Part shown: in pieces, positions 7,139-15,793 of the stretch | Layout of the letters: every line of letters begins with the position of its first letter | Position numbering within the stretch: the stretch's first letter is position 1 | Assembly (NCBI RefSeq): GCF_002920615.1 | Contig: NZ_PQSU01000033.1 | Location: forward strand, 36,720-100,719 | DNA: 64,000 bases | Direction of reading: 5' to 3' | From: Streptomyces sp. Ru62 | Lineage (GTDB): Bacteria; Actinomycetota; Actinomycetes; Streptomycetales; Streptomycetaceae | Position numbers and translations under genes: made by a program | The notes under the pieces: generated by a model | Databases searched by the model: none | Told to the model about the DNA's origin: nothing | The model's input: the letters and a program-made list of their open reading frames with translations, nothing else

Positions 7139-8245
7139 GTGGAATCGGTGCGCGGCCGGTCGTCGCGCGGGGACCGGGAGGATCGCGGCTGGCTGCGGGG
7201 CGCGCCGCCGCCGTGGTGGATCCGCGTGCTGCCCGTGCTGCTGCTCGCGGCCGTCGGCTCGGCCACGCTGGTCACGCCGCACGCGCGCGACCTCGGCTTC
7301 CTGCTCGGCGCCATCCCGCCGCTGGCGGTCCTGTCCTACGGCCCGCTGATGACCGGTCTGCTGGGCGTGGGCGCGATCGTGGTGCTGAACGTCCCGGCCA
7401 CCCATCTGAACCTCCCCGGCGACACGGACGTGCTCACCATCGGGTTCGTGGCCGCGCTGAGCGTGTTCGTGTCCTATGTGCGCAGCCACCGGGACGCCCA
7501 GCTGGACACCGAGCGGGCGATCGGCGAGGCGGTGCAGCGGGCCGTGCTGCCGCCGCTGCCGGACCGGGTCGGGCAGGTGGGGTGCGCGGCGTTCTACCGG
7601 GCGGCGCAGGACGGGACGCTGGTGGGCGGCGACTTCTTCGACGTGCGGAAGGGGCCGTGCGGTGTGCGCGCGGTGATGGGGGACGTGCAGGGGCACGGGC
7701 TGGCGGCGGTCGCGACGGTGGTGTCCTTGCTGGGGGCGTTCCGGGAGGCCGCCCTGGATCAGCCGGATCTGGAGTCGGTGGCCGCCCGGCTGGACCGCCG
7801 GCTCGCGGTGGACTCGGCGGACGTCCGGGACGGGGAGCTGTTCGCGACGGCTCTGCTGCTGGAGTTCGCGGCGGACACGGCCGCGGTCCGGCTGGTGGCC
7901 TGCGGTCATCCGGTGCCGGTCCTGCTGCACGAGGGGCGGGCCCGGGAGGTGACCGTCGCGCCCGGTCCGCCGCTGGGCATCGGGCTCCTGGGGGTCGATC
8001 CGCCGAAGGAGGCCACCGTGGCGCTCGGACCGGGCGACCGGCTGTTCCTGGCTTCCGACGGCGTGTGGGAGGCGCGGGACGGCACCGGCGCCTTCTACCC
8101 GCTGCCGGAGCGGCTGGCCGCCCTGGCCGGCCTCCCGTCCGCCGAGCTGCCCGGCGCGGTGTGGGCGGACCTGGCCCGGCGGCGCTACGCGATCCGCGAC
8201 GACGTCACCATGCTGGTGCTGACGCCGGGGCCGTCCACCGCCTGA
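7139..8245 (+). CDS. Membrane-anchored PP2C-type (SpoIIE) protein phosphatase
   Basis: 368 residues; the GTG at 7139 has no ribosome site but TAACTT stands just upstream, suggesting a leaderless start. Three hydrophobic segments (about residues 28-50, 52-70, 72-115) form a membrane anchor. The catalytic domain follows, with the metal-binding signatures VGGDFFDV, VMGDVQGHG, FLASDGVWEARD and IRDDVTMLVL. Such phosphatases dephosphorylate anti-anti-sigma proteins (STAS domain) and so release alternative sigma factors in partner-switching circuits. No STAS or kinase gene is adjacent, so the target is elsewhere. Confidence 0.9.
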   Translation: MESVRGRSSRGDREDRGWLRGAPPPWWIRVLPVLLLAAVGSATLVTPHARDLGFLLGAIPPLAVLSYGPLMTGLLGVGAIVVLNVPATHLNLPGDTDVLTIGFVAALSVFVSYVRSHRDAQLDTERAIGEAVQRAVLPPLPDRVGQVGCAAFYRAAQDGTLVGGDFFDVRKGPCGVRAVMGDVQGHGLAAVATVVSLLGAFREAALDQPDLESVAARLDRRLAVDSADVRDGELFATALLLEFAADTAAVRLVACGHPVPVLLHEGRAREVTVAPGPPLGIGLLGVDPPKEATVALGPGDRLFLASDGVWEARDGTGAFYPLPERLAALAGLPSAELPGAVWADLARRRYAIRDDVTMLVLTPGPSTA

Positions 8246-8261
8246 CCTCGTTCCCCGCCGG

Positions 8262-8711
8262 TCAGCCCACGTCCCACAGGAAGCGGTGGGTGTGGATGCC
8301 GAAGTACGGGAAGGACCGGATCTCGCGGACGCCCTCGATGGGGCGCACCACGTCGTTGACGAAGTCGAGCAGCGCCTTCGGGCCGGGCGCGACCACCTCG
8401 GCGAAGAGGTCGAAGCCGCCCGAGGTGAGCACCGAGTAGACGACCTCGGGGCGCTCGGCGAGGGCGTCGGCGACGGTCCGGGGGTCGCCGTCGACGCCGA
8501 TGCCGAGCAGGGCCATGGCCTGTCCGCCCATGGCCATCGGGTCGGTGACGCCGACCACCTGGACCGTCCTGGAGTCCAGCAGCCGCTGCAGCCGCTGCCG
8601 GGCCGCCGAGGCGGACAGCCCGACCCTGGGGCCGAGGTCGGCGTAGGCGATACGGCCGTCGGTCTGCAGTTCGCGCAGGATGGCGCGGTCGATGTCGTCC
8701 ATGTCCTTCAT
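8262..8711 (-). CDS. Lrp/AsnC family transcriptional regulator
   Basis: 149 residues. N-terminal helix-turn-helix (about 5-50): DDIDRAILRELQTDGRIAYADLG, then GLSASAARQRLQRLLDS. The C-terminal RAM/effector domain (about 65-145) contains ALLGIGVDGDPRTVADALAERPEVVYSVLTSGGFDLFAEV, typical of amino-acid sensing feast/famine regulators. An ATG three codons in (8702) is an alternative start. It lies 18 bp downstream of the aminotransferase gene on the same strand and is probably its regulator, sensing the amino acid that the enzyme handles. Confidence 0.92.
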   Translation of the reverse strand: MKDMDDIDRAILRELQTDGRIAYADLGPRVGLSASAARQRLQRLLDSRTVQVVGVTDPMAMGGQAMALLGIGVDGDPRTVADALAERPEVVYSVLTSGGFDLFAEVVAPGPKALLDFVNDVVRPIEGVREIRSFPYFGIHTHRFLWDVG

Positions 8712-8729
8712 CTCGTCCGGCTCCCTTCC

Positions 8730-10079
8730 TCAGGCGGCCAGTTCGGCGAGCGCGGCGGCGAACACCTCGGTGTGGGTGTCGACGTCCCGCTCGGTGGTGT
8801 CCGGGCACATCAGCGCCATGTTGTGGAAGGGGGTGAGCAGGATGCCCCGGTTGGCGAGGTAGAGGTGCAGGAAGTCCTCCAGCTCCGGGTCGGAGGCCGC
8901 CGCGGACTCGGTGCCGGTGCGCGGGGCCGGGGAGGTGAAGCGGTACTCGGTGCGGGCGCCGAGCCGGCTGACCGACCAGGGCAGCCGGTGGGCCTCGACA
9001 CCGGCCCGGACGCCCTCCTCGAAGCGCTCGGCGAGGGTCGCCATCCGGGCGAACGCCTCGTCGGTCAGCACGTGCTCCAGGGTGGCGCGGGTGGCCGCGA
9101 CCGACAGCGCGTTGCCCGCGAGGGTGCCGCCGACGCCACCCATGTCGACGAGGTCCAGGTCGCCGCGGCCGAGCAGCCGGTCGGCGAGTTCGGCGGAGAG
9201 CCCGTAGGCGCCGGCCGGGATGCCGCCGGCGATCGCCTTGCCGATGGTGAGCAGGTCGGGTTCCAGGTCCCAGGCGGCCGTGCAGCCGCCGGGCCCGGCG
9301 GAGAAGGTGTGGGTCTCGTCGTTGATGAGCAGGGCGCCGTACCGCCGGGTCAGCTCGCGGACGCCGGTGAGGTAGCCGGGTTCGGGCAGCACGATGCCGA
9401 TGTTGGTGAGGGCGGGCTCCATCAGTACGGCGGCGACGTCACCGTGGGCCAGCTCCCGCTCCAGCCCGGCGAGGTCGTTGAACTCGGCGACCCTGCTGGT
9501 CAGCGTCACGTCGCAGGGTGCGCCGACGTTGCCGGGGCGGGCGGTGCCGGTGCCGTCCGGGCCGGTGACGATCAGCGACTCGTCCACGCTGCCGTGGTAG
9601 CAGTAGCTGTTGACGAGGATCTTCGGCCGGCCGGTGACGGCCCGGGCGAGCCGGATCGCCCAGCGGTTGGCGTCGGTGGCGGTGAGGGAGAAGCTCCAGC
9701 GGGCCAGGCCGAAGCGCCGGGTCAGTTCGGCGCCGACCCACTCGGCGTCCTCGGTGGGCAGCATGGCGGTGGCCCCGCCCAGTTCGGCGTACCGGCGGTG
9801 CACCGCCTCGGTGACGGGGGCGGGCGAGTGGCCGGCCATCGCGCCGGTGTCGCCGAGGCAGAAGTCGATGTACGCGTGCCCGTCGACGTCGGTGACCCGG
9901 GCGCCGCGCGCCCCGGCCAGGTAGCGCGGAAAGGCACCGGCGGTCTTGTTCATCCAGGTCATCGGCACCCGGCCGAAGAGGTGGTCGGCGCGCGCGTAGG
10001 CCGCCCGGGAGCGCGGGTTGCGGCGTTCGGCCTCGGCGCTCTCGCGGGCCAGAAGGGCGGGCAGACGCGTGCGGTCCAT
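8730..10079 (-). CDS. Class III aminotransferase (glutamate-semialdehyde-mutase-like)
   Basis: 449 residues; ATG 10079 has GAGGT 5 bases upstream. PLP-binding features of fold type I, class III are present: GDTGAMAGHSPAPV, the acidic residue D254 in LINDETHTF that contacts the pyridine nitrogen, and the Schiff-base lysine K281 in LTIGKAIAGGIPAGAYG. The sequence looks closest to the aspartate aminotransferase family/GSA group rather than acetylornithine enzymes. The substrate is probably an amino acid or amine; the adjacent Lrp/AsnC gene points to amino-acid metabolism. No heme or vitamin genes are adjacent, so it is unlikely to be HemL. Confidence 0.85.
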   Translation of the reverse strand: MDRTRLPALLARESAEAERRNPRSRAAYARADHLFGRVPMTWMNKTAGAFPRYLAGARGARVTDVDGHAYIDFCLGDTGAMAGHSPAPVTEAVHRRYAELGGATAMLPTEDAEWVGAELTRRFGLARWSFSLTATDANRWAIRLARAVTGRPKILVNSYCYHGSVDESLIVTGPDGTGTARPGNVGAPCDVTLTSRVAEFNDLAGLERELAHGDVAAVLMEPALTNIGIVLPEPGYLTGVRELTRRYGALLINDETHTFSAGPGGCTAAWDLEPDLLTIGKAIAGGIPAGAYGLSAELADRLLGRGDLDLVDMGGVGGTLAGNALSVAATRATLEHVLTDEAFARMATLAERFEEGVRAGVEAHRLPWSVSRLGARTEYRFTSPAPRTGTESAAASDPELEDFLHLYLANRGILLTPFHNMALMCPDTTERDVDTHTEVFAAALAELAA

Positions 10080-10419
10080 GGGACACCTCGACAGAGACGG
10101 GGAGGGAATGCCGTGAGCGTACGACGGAAACAACGCCGACCTCAAGGTGTGACGCTTGATTCGATTGCTTGGACGCTCGAATCACGCGTCGTGGACCCAC
10201 TCCGTCCCTCGGCCGGGTGACGCGTCCCCGTGCGTCAACTGACGAACCGGCGCGCGGAGTTCGAACGTCCCGCCTCAAACGCCAGGGCGCGCCACCCCTT
10301 CCGCCACATAGAAATATCTACAACGATGCATATGCCGGGTTGGCGTGCGGACGCACGAAGTGCCCGGTCACGGCGTTCCCTGCGCTCGGGCAGGCGAGCG
10401 AGGACATCCGGAGCAGTGC
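10080..10419. other. Divergent intergenic region, aminotransferase versus 10420 gene
   Basis: 340 bp without a convincing gene. It holds a 7-bp inverted repeat at 10158-10183 and an AT-rich patch around 10308-10335 (GAAATATCTACAACGATGC) that may be the promoter of the plus-strand gene at 10420. Confidence 0.5.
10158..10183. promoter_or_regulatory. Inverted repeat GATTCGA-N12-TCGAATC
   Basis: Perfect 7-bp arms (10158-10164 and 10177-10183) about one helical turn and a half apart, 79 bp upstream of the aminotransferase start. AT-richer than the surroundings. It is a natural candidate for the binding site of the Lrp/AsnC regulator encoded in the same operon. Confidence 0.45.
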
Positions 10420-10893
10420 ATGGCGAACACGATGTGGATGCGGGGCGTGGAGTGGCTGGCGGCGGCGTCGGCCGACCCGCGCGCCTGCAAATGGGAATGG
10501 GACCACGGCGAGGGCATCGCACTGCTGGAGGCGGGCCGCTTCTGGGACGTGCTGAGCGTCCCCGACCGGCTGGGACTGCTCACCCTGGACCTGCTGTGGC
10601 AGCCCGGCCTGCCGGTGCCGGGGCCGACGCTGGTGGACACGGCGGCGGGCCGGGTCGGGTTCTTCCTGCCGCCGGACCCGTCCGGCGGCTGGATCGGCGC
10701 CGGGCTGCGGTACGCGACCAAGGGCTCCTGGGTCACCGTGCCACCGCCCTACCGGCCCGCGCGCTCCCTGGAATGGCTCGTGCCGCCCGACGGCACCGGC
10801 ACGCTGCACGCGCCCGGCGTCCTGGAGGAGGCACTGCAACAGGCCAACGGCACGCTGGCGGTGCTCGCGCCGCTGTGCGGGCAGTACCGGTAG
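10420..10893 (+). CDS. Hypothetical protein, weakly prim-pol-like
   Basis: 157 residues; ATG 10420 has GGAG 6 bases upstream. I recognise it only as a streptomycete hypothetical family. The pattern of RGVEWLAAASADPRACK, GLLTLDLLWQPGLPVPGP, VGFFLPPDP and the segment GSWVTVPPPYRP resembles the N-terminal part of bifunctional primase/polymerase-like proteins, but no metal-binding acidic pair can be pointed out. No signal peptide and no membrane segment. It converges on a small gene that ends 5 bp away on the other strand. Confidence 0.7.
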   Translation: MANTMWMRGVEWLAAASADPRACKWEWDHGEGIALLEAGRFWDVLSVPDRLGLLTLDLLWQPGLPVPGPTLVDTAAGRVGFFLPPDPSGGWIGAGLRYATKGSWVTVPPPYRPARSLEWLVPPDGTGTLHAPGVLEEALQQANGTLAVLAPLCGQYR

Positions 10894-10897
10894 CGGC

Positions 10898-11107
10898 TCA
10901 GAGGTGCCTGGCCTCGCGCCGGGCGCCGCGGGTGCGGCCGGAGAGGGCGGCCCACAGCGCGTCCGGCTCGGCGGGGACGGTCCGCCCCTGTGCTCGCCAC
11001 TCCGCGACGAGTCCGGCGTAGATCGGCTCTCCGGTACGGTCCATCTGGCGCAGCCGGCGCATCCGGTCCATGCGCTCCATCCGGTCCATCCAGTCCAAGC
11101 GGTTCAT
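10898..11107 (-). CDS. Small hypothetical protein with Met/Arg repeat N-terminus
   Basis: 69 residues from ATG 11107 (alternatives at 11122 and 11149; none has a clear ribosome site). The first 22 residues are a short-period repeat, MDRMERMDRMRRLRQMDR, followed by TGEPIYAGLVAEWRAQGRTVP, a motif I have seen in other small Streptomyces proteins of unknown role. This conserved part, and the lack of any other gene here, argue for a real gene. The function is unknown. Confidence 0.5.
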   Translation of the reverse strand: MNRLDWMDRMERMDRMRRLRQMDRTGEPIYAGLVAEWRAQGRTVPAEPDALWAALSGRTRGARREARHL

Positions 11108-11362
11108 GCCGGGGCAACGCATGGGACCCGCCCCCGGTACGCCCCGCACGGCCCGCTCACCGGGTCGGGTGACTCCATCGCCCGAACGAGAGCTTCCACC
11201 CGTCGGACAAGCATTACGTCGGTCGGGACGTCACGGGCCCGGGCAGCGAGGCGCGTTTCGTCCGGCGCGCGCCGCGTGCCGGACGCTTCTATGCTGAGCA
11301 GGTCCGGGCCCTCCGACGTCCGCCCCGCGCACGGTCGTCTCTCATGTGCCGGGAGTCAGCCC

Positions 11363-12604
11363 ATGTCGCCCACGTCCGTACGCCTGCGCCGGGGAGCCAT
11401 GGTCGCCGTACTGGCGGGAACGCTGTGCGCGCCGCTCACGGCGGGGCCCGCACCGGCCGCCGTACCGGCCGCGTCCGTCGCCGTCCCGCCCGGCCCGTCC
11501 CTCTCGGAGCCGGACGTCCGCGCCCTCTCCCCCGCCGTGACCCGCCGACTCGACGCGACCGTACGGCGGGTGATGCGCGAGGCGAACGTGCCGGGCGTGA
11601 CGGTCGGCGTCTGGACACCGGGCCGGGAGAGTTACGTCCGCTCGTACGGCGTCGCCGACAGGGCGACCGGCCGGAGGATGACGCCGGGCCTGTACACGCG
11701 CATCGGCAGCGAGACGAAGACGTTCACCGTGACAGCGCTGCTGCAACTGGTGGACCAGGGGAAGGTCGGCCTCGACGACACGATCGGCACGTACGTCGAC
11801 GGCGTGCCCGACGGCGACCGGATCACGCTGCGCCAGCTGGCCGGCATGCGCAGCGGGCTGTTCAACTACTCAGAGGACGACGACTTCTTCAAGGCGCTCA
11901 CCTCCGACCCGCGACGCCCCTTCACACCACGGCAGTTGCTCGACTACGCGTTCAGGCATCCGGTGCTGTTCCCGCCGGGCGAGAAGTTCTCCTACAGCAA
12001 CACGAATCTCATCCTGCTCGGCCTGGTCGTGGAGAAGGAGAGCGGTCAGCACCTCGGGGACTACATCCAGCGGCACATCCTGGGCCCGGCCGGCATGAGG
12101 CACACGCTCTTCCCCCGGGGCAGCGAGTTCCCCACCCCGCACGCGCAGGGCTACACCGACCAGACGGCGAACGGGAAGGCCGCCGACGCGGCCGACTGGA
12201 ACCCGTCCTGGGGCTGGGCCGCCGGGGCGATGATCTCCACACTGGACGACCTGCGCGTCTGGGCGCCCACGGTCGCCACCGGCGAACTGCCCGACGGCAG
12301 ACGCCTGATCAGCCCCGCCATCCAGAAGCAGCGGCTGACCACCCCGGCGACCCCGATCCCGGGCACCGGATACGGACTGGGCATCTTCGACGTACACGGC
12401 TGGATCGGCCACAACGGCTCCCTGCCCGGCTACGAGTCGCTGACCGTCTACCTCCCGGCGACGCGCACGAGTCTCGTCGTCCTCCTCAACACCGACGTCA
12501 ACCACGACGACCAGGAGCCGAGCACACTGTTCGGCCGGGCGATCACGGAGATCATCTCGCCGCGACACGTGTTCGACCTGCCGGCCGCACCGGCGGCCAG
12601 GTAG
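11363..12604 (+). CDS. Secreted serine hydrolase (beta-lactamase / D,D-carboxypeptidase family)
   Basis: 413 residues. ATG 11363 is followed by an Arg-rich, hydrophobic signal sequence with an Ala-rich cleavage region near residue 33. The class C/AmpC-type triad is complete: S116-E-T-K119 (nucleophile and general base), Y211-S-N and H350-N-G. Extra family marks are NVPGVTVGVWTPG and GMRSGLFNYS. Enzymes of this type hydrolyse D-Ala-D-Ala peptides, D-amino-acid amides or esters; many Streptomyces paralogues have no known substrate. It acts outside the cell. A strong terminator follows. Confidence 0.9.
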   Translation: MSPTSVRLRRGAMVAVLAGTLCAPLTAGPAPAAVPAASVAVPPGPSLSEPDVRALSPAVTRRLDATVRRVMREANVPGVTVGVWTPGRESYVRSYGVADRATGRRMTPGLYTRIGSETKTFTVTALLQLVDQGKVGLDDTIGTYVDGVPDGDRITLRQLAGMRSGLFNYSEDDDFFKALTSDPRRPFTPRQLLDYAFRHPVLFPPGEKFSYSNTNLILLGLVVEKESGQHLGDYIQRHILGPAGMRHTLFPRGSEFPTPHAQGYTDQTANGKAADAADWNPSWGWAAGAMISTLDDLRVWAPTVATGELPDGRRLISPAIQKQRLTTPATPIPGTGYGLGIFDVHGWIGHNGSLPGYESLTVYLPATRTSLVVLLNTDVNHDDQEPSTLFGRAITEIISPRHVFDLPAAPAAR

Positions 12605-12669
12605 GACGGACCCGGGTGGTCGTGCGCCGATTCGGCCGGTCACCCGGAAGCCGGTGGCAGGAGACAAGG

Positions 12670-12707
12670 CTCCGCCGGCGGCCTGGGGGGGGTGGCCGCC
12701 GGCGGAG
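12670..12707. terminator. Terminator hairpin, 14-bp perfect stem
   Basis: CTCCGCCGGCGGCC pairs with GGCCGCCGGCGGAG around a 10-base G-rich loop. Located 65 bp after the serine hydrolase stop and ahead of the convergent MFS gene. Confidence 0.7.
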
Positions 12708-12833
12708 ACGCCGCGCCCGGGGCGGGGGGAAGGCCCTGGGCGACTCAGAGGTCGGATGCCCGGGAATCCGGGAAGTACGCAGACGAATTCCGGCTGATTT
12801 CCGGGGTGGGTCCGGCCGGGCCCGACAGCCCGC

Positions 12834-14468
12834 TCAGCCCGTTCGTCGTCGTACCCCCTCACTCCGACCCGGCGGTCCCCCGCGCCTCATCCCGGCGGCG
12901 GCCAGGGCCGCGCCCAGGACGCAGAGTGTGCCGGTGAGTGCCGCGGCGGTGTGCAGGCCGTTCATGAAAGCCTGTGCGCTGCCCTCGGTCACGGCCGCCC
13001 GGAGGGGGTTCGGCATGGTGCCGGAGACGGGGGCCACCCCCATCGCCACCGCGTCCTTGGCCTCGGCCAGCTTTCCCGCCAGGGCCTGCGGCACGCCCGC
13101 GCCGGTCAGCTCGGTCCGCAGCGTGGCGCCGACGCGGGCGCTGATGACCGAGACCAGCACGGAGGTGCCGAGGGCGCCGCCGATCTGCAGGGTGGTGGTC
13201 TGGAGTCCGCCGGCCACACCGCCGTCCCGTACCGGCGCGTTGCCGACGATCGCGTCGGAGGAGGCGGAGAGCACCATGCCGACGCCGAGGCCGAGCGCGA
13301 CGAACGGCGGCCACATGGTGGCGTACGGGGAGTCGCCGGACCAGCTGAGCATGGTGAAGCAGGCCGCCGCCTGGAGGAGCATGCCGAGCGGCATGCAGAA
13401 GCGGGCGCCGAAGCGCTCGGTCAGGGCGGCGCCGAGCGGGGAGGCGACGAGCGAGGCGAGGCTCAACGGGAGGGTGTGGACGCCTGCCTGTACGGGCGTC
13501 AGGCCGCGCACGTTCTGCAGGTAGAGCATGACGAAGAAGATCACGCCCAGCATGACGAAGAAGTTGAGGGCGGTGATGACCGTACCGACCGTCAGGTTCC
13601 GGCTGCGGAAGAGCCGCATCGGCAGCAGCGGGTGCTCGACACGGGTCTCGTGGCGGCCGAAGACGACGAGGAGCACCAGACCGGCGAGGATCGCGCCCCA
13701 CGTGCCGGCCGATGCCCAGCCCCAGGTCTCGCCCTTGACGACACCGAGGACGACGCTCAGCAGGCCGAGCGCGAGCAGGACGACCCCTGTGACGTCGAAG
13801 CGGTGGTGTCCGGTCGAGTTCTTCGACTGCGGCAGCACGAACGCGCTGAAGGCGCAGGCGAGCACGCCGATGGGCAGGTTGATGTAGAACACGGACTCCC
13901 AGCTCACGTTCTCCACCAGCAGGCCGCCGACGATCGGGCCGAGCGCCGTGGAGACGGCCGAGACCATCGCCCAGATGCCCACCGCCATGGCGAACCTGCG
14001 CGGCGGGAACACCGCCCGCAGCAGGCCGAGGGTGTTGGGCATGAGCAGGCCGCCGAAGACTCCCTGGAGCGCGCGGAAGGCGACGACGCCCGTGATGGAG
14101 CCGGACAGGCCGATGGCGACGGAGGAGAGCGCGAATCCGGCGACGCCGGCGAGGTAGAAGGTGCGCCGGCCGAACCGGTCGCCGAGCTTGCCGCCCAGGA
14201 TCAGCGTGGCGGCGAGGGCGAGCAGATAGGCGTTGGTCACCCACTGCAACTGGGCGGTGGACGCGTGCAGTTCGCGGCCGATCTCGGGGTTGGCGATCGC
14301 GACGACGGATCCGTCGAGCTGGACCATGAACAGGCCGAAGGCGACCGCGCACAGGGTGAGCCAGGGGTTGGCGCGCCGCCGGGCGGCGGCGGTGGCCGGT
14401 GCCGTGGGCGACCCGGATGAGGCCGGCGACGCGGGCAGGGCGGAGTGATCCACGGAGGTGGACGGCAT
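12834..14468 (-). CDS. MFS drug-efflux transporter, DHA2 (EmrB/QacA) type
   Basis: 544 residues with about 14 hydrophobic segments. The first membrane block starts near residue 36 (LTLCAVAFGLFMVQLDGSVV, with the Asp typical of drug:proton antiporters), followed by the loop GGKLGDRFGRRTFYLAG and motif C-like ALGPIVGGLLVENVSWESVFYINLPIG. It exports small hydrophobic compounds at the cost of the proton gradient. A MarR gene lies 127 bp upstream on the same strand and is the likely repressor. The substrate cannot be predicted. Confidence 0.92.
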   Translation of the reverse strand: MPSTSVDHSALPASPASSGSPTAPATAAARRRANPWLTLCAVAFGLFMVQLDGSVVAIANPEIGRELHASTAQLQWVTNAYLLALAATLILGGKLGDRFGRRTFYLAGVAGFALSSVAIGLSGSITGVVAFRALQGVFGGLLMPNTLGLLRAVFPPRRFAMAVGIWAMVSAVSTALGPIVGGLLVENVSWESVFYINLPIGVLACAFSAFVLPQSKNSTGHHRFDVTGVVLLALGLLSVVLGVVKGETWGWASAGTWGAILAGLVLLVVFGRHETRVEHPLLPMRLFRSRNLTVGTVITALNFFVMLGVIFFVMLYLQNVRGLTPVQAGVHTLPLSLASLVASPLGAALTERFGARFCMPLGMLLQAAACFTMLSWSGDSPYATMWPPFVALGLGVGMVLSASSDAIVGNAPVRDGGVAGGLQTTTLQIGGALGTSVLVSVISARVGATLRTELTGAGVPQALAGKLAEAKDAVAMGVAPVSGTMPNPLRAAVTEGSAQAFMNGLHTAAALTGTLCVLGAALAAAGMRRGGPPGRSEGVRRRTG

Positions 14469-14595
14469 GGAGAGGCCTCGTCTGGTACGGGGATGCGGTA
14501 CGGGGAGAGGTGACGGAAGGGAACACCCACGACGGGCTACGCCCCGGGACCGGCGGCGGCGCGCACGGGCACCGGCGCCACAGGGGGGCTACGGC

Positions 14596-15078
14596 TCAGT
14601 GGGCGGCGGAACGGAGCCCGCGCGTCAGTGAGACCAGGGCGCCGAGGGCCGAGCCCAGGGCGTCCATCTCGCCCTCGGTCAGCGAGAGCAGGGCCTCCGT
14701 GAGGTGGGAGACCTGCAGCGCGCGCACCTCGCCGAGGCGGCGCCGGGCGACGGCCGTCGGATGCAGGCGGACGACGCGCTTGTCGGTGCTGTCCGGCCGG
14801 CGCTCCAGGAGTCCCTGCTCGGTGAGCTGGGAGACCAGCGCGCTGACGTTGTTGGGCTTCATCAGCAGGGCGTCGGCGGCCTCGCGGACCGTGGCGCCCT
14901 CGTGCTCGGCGACGTGGCGCAGCAGGTTGAGGTGGCCCTCGGGCGGCTTGGGGAGGGCGTAGTCGCGGGCGACCAGCCGGTCCAGGGCCCGGTGCAGCGC
15001 GGGCAGGGCGTCGGCGAGCGCCGAGGCGGCACTGTCGACGTCCCGCTGGGAGGCGCTGGATCCGGACAGGGGGGACAC
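14596..15078 (-). CDS. MarR family transcriptional regulator
   Basis: 160 residues from a GTG at 15078. The winged helix-turn-helix occupies about residues 45-120: LNLLRHVAEHEGATVREAAD, MKPNNVSALVSQLTEQGLLE and the wing RRPDSTDKRVVRLH. Flanking helices (residues 10-40 and 125-155) form the dimer interface. Two palindromes directly upstream (15092-15132) would let it repress its own promoter and hence the downstream efflux gene until a ligand binds. Confidence 0.92.
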   Translation of the reverse strand: MSPLSGSSASQRDVDSAASALADALPALHRALDRLVARDYALPKPPEGHLNLLRHVAEHEGATVREAADALLMKPNNVSALVSQLTEQGLLERRPDSTDKRVVRLHPTAVARRRLGEVRALQVSHLTEALLSLTEGEMDALGSALGALVSLTRGLRSAAH

Positions 15079-15091
15079 GACCGCAACGATA

Positions 15092-15132
15092 GGTATGACT
15101 TCATACCCATGTCAAACAGGTATGAGCTCATA
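15092..15132. promoter_or_regulatory. Twin palindromic operators between marR and the YciO-type gene
   Basis: GGTATGACTTCATACC (15092-15107, 7-bp arms) and TATGAGCTCATA (15121-15132, perfect). Both carry the half-site GGTATGA/TATGA and their centres are about 27 bp apart. They cover the promoter region of the MarR gene that starts at 15078 and could also affect the divergent gene at 15173. Confidence 0.65.
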
Positions 15133-15160
15133 GGTTTCCGGTCCGGCGCCCAGGACGGCA

Positions 15161-15166
15161 TAAGCT
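15161..15166 (+). promoter_or_regulatory. -10 box TAAGCT for a leaderless transcript
   Basis: TAAGCT lies 6 bases before ATG 15173, with no ribosome site between, so the mRNA probably starts at or next to the start codon. Confidence 0.5.
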
Positions 15167-15172
15167 CGGCAG

Positions 15173-15793
15173 ATGGCGAAGTACTTCGACGTGCACCCCG
15201 AGAACCCGCAGCCGCGCAGCATCGGCCAGATCGCCGACGCGGTCCGCTCGGGGGCGCTCATCGCATACCCGACCGACTCCTGTTACGCACTCGGCTGCCG
15301 GCTGGGCAGCCGGGACGGCACGGACCGGATCCGCTCCATCCGCCGGCTGGACCACCGGCACCACTTCACCCTGATGTGCCGGGACTTCGCGCAGCTCGGC
15401 CAGTTCGTCCGGGTGGACAACGACGTGTTCCGGGCCGTGAAGGCCTCGACGCCGGGCAGCTACACGTTCATCCTGCCGGCCACCCGCGAGGTGCCGCGCA
15501 TGCTCCAGCACCCGAAGAAGAAGACCGTGGGCGTGCGCATCCCGGACCACGTGGTCACCCAGGCGCTGCTGGCGGAGCTGGGCGAGCCGCTGCTGTCCAG
15601 CACGCTGCTGCTGCCGGACGAGGAGGAGCCGCTGACCCAGGGCTGGGAGATCAAGGACCGGCTCGACCACGTGGTGGACGCGGTGGTCGACTCGGGTGAC
15701 TGCGGCACCGAGCCGACGACGGTGGTCGACTTCTCCGGCGGCGAGGCGGAGATCGTCCGGCGGGGCGCCGGTGACACCAGCCGCTTCGAGTGA
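15173..15793 (+). CDS. YciO/Sua5 family L-threonylcarbamoyladenylate synthase-like protein
   Basis: 206 residues. The YrdC-type fold is shown by GALIAYPTDSCYALGCRLG near the start, IRRLDHRHHFTLMCRDF, GSYTFILPATREVPRML, and VGVRIPDHVVTQALLAELGEPLLSSTLLL. The KxR/S/N set that binds threonylcarbamoyl-AMP is only partly recognisable, and the length and lack of the Sua5 C-terminal domain fit the YciO subgroup. Sua5/YrdC makes threonylcarbamoyl-AMP for tRNA t6A; YciO members have little such activity and an uncertain role. Start chosen from the leaderless promoter. Confidence 0.85.
   Translation: MAKYFDVHPENPQPRSIGQIADAVRSGALIAYPTDSCYALGCRLGSRDGTDRIRSIRRLDHRHHFTLMCRDFAQLGQFVRVDNDVFRAVKASTPGSYTFILPATREVPRMLQHPKKKTVGVRIPDHVVTQALLAELGEPLLSSTLLLPDEEEPLTQGWEIKDRLDHVVDAVVDSGDCGTEPTTVVDFSGGEAEIVRRGAGDTSRFE

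Noticed and set aside
8286..10220. 644-codon plus-strand frame opposite the AsnC and aminotransferase genes
   Set aside because: Gly/Val/Arg-rich shadow; minus-strand genes have catalytic motifs and ribosome sites.
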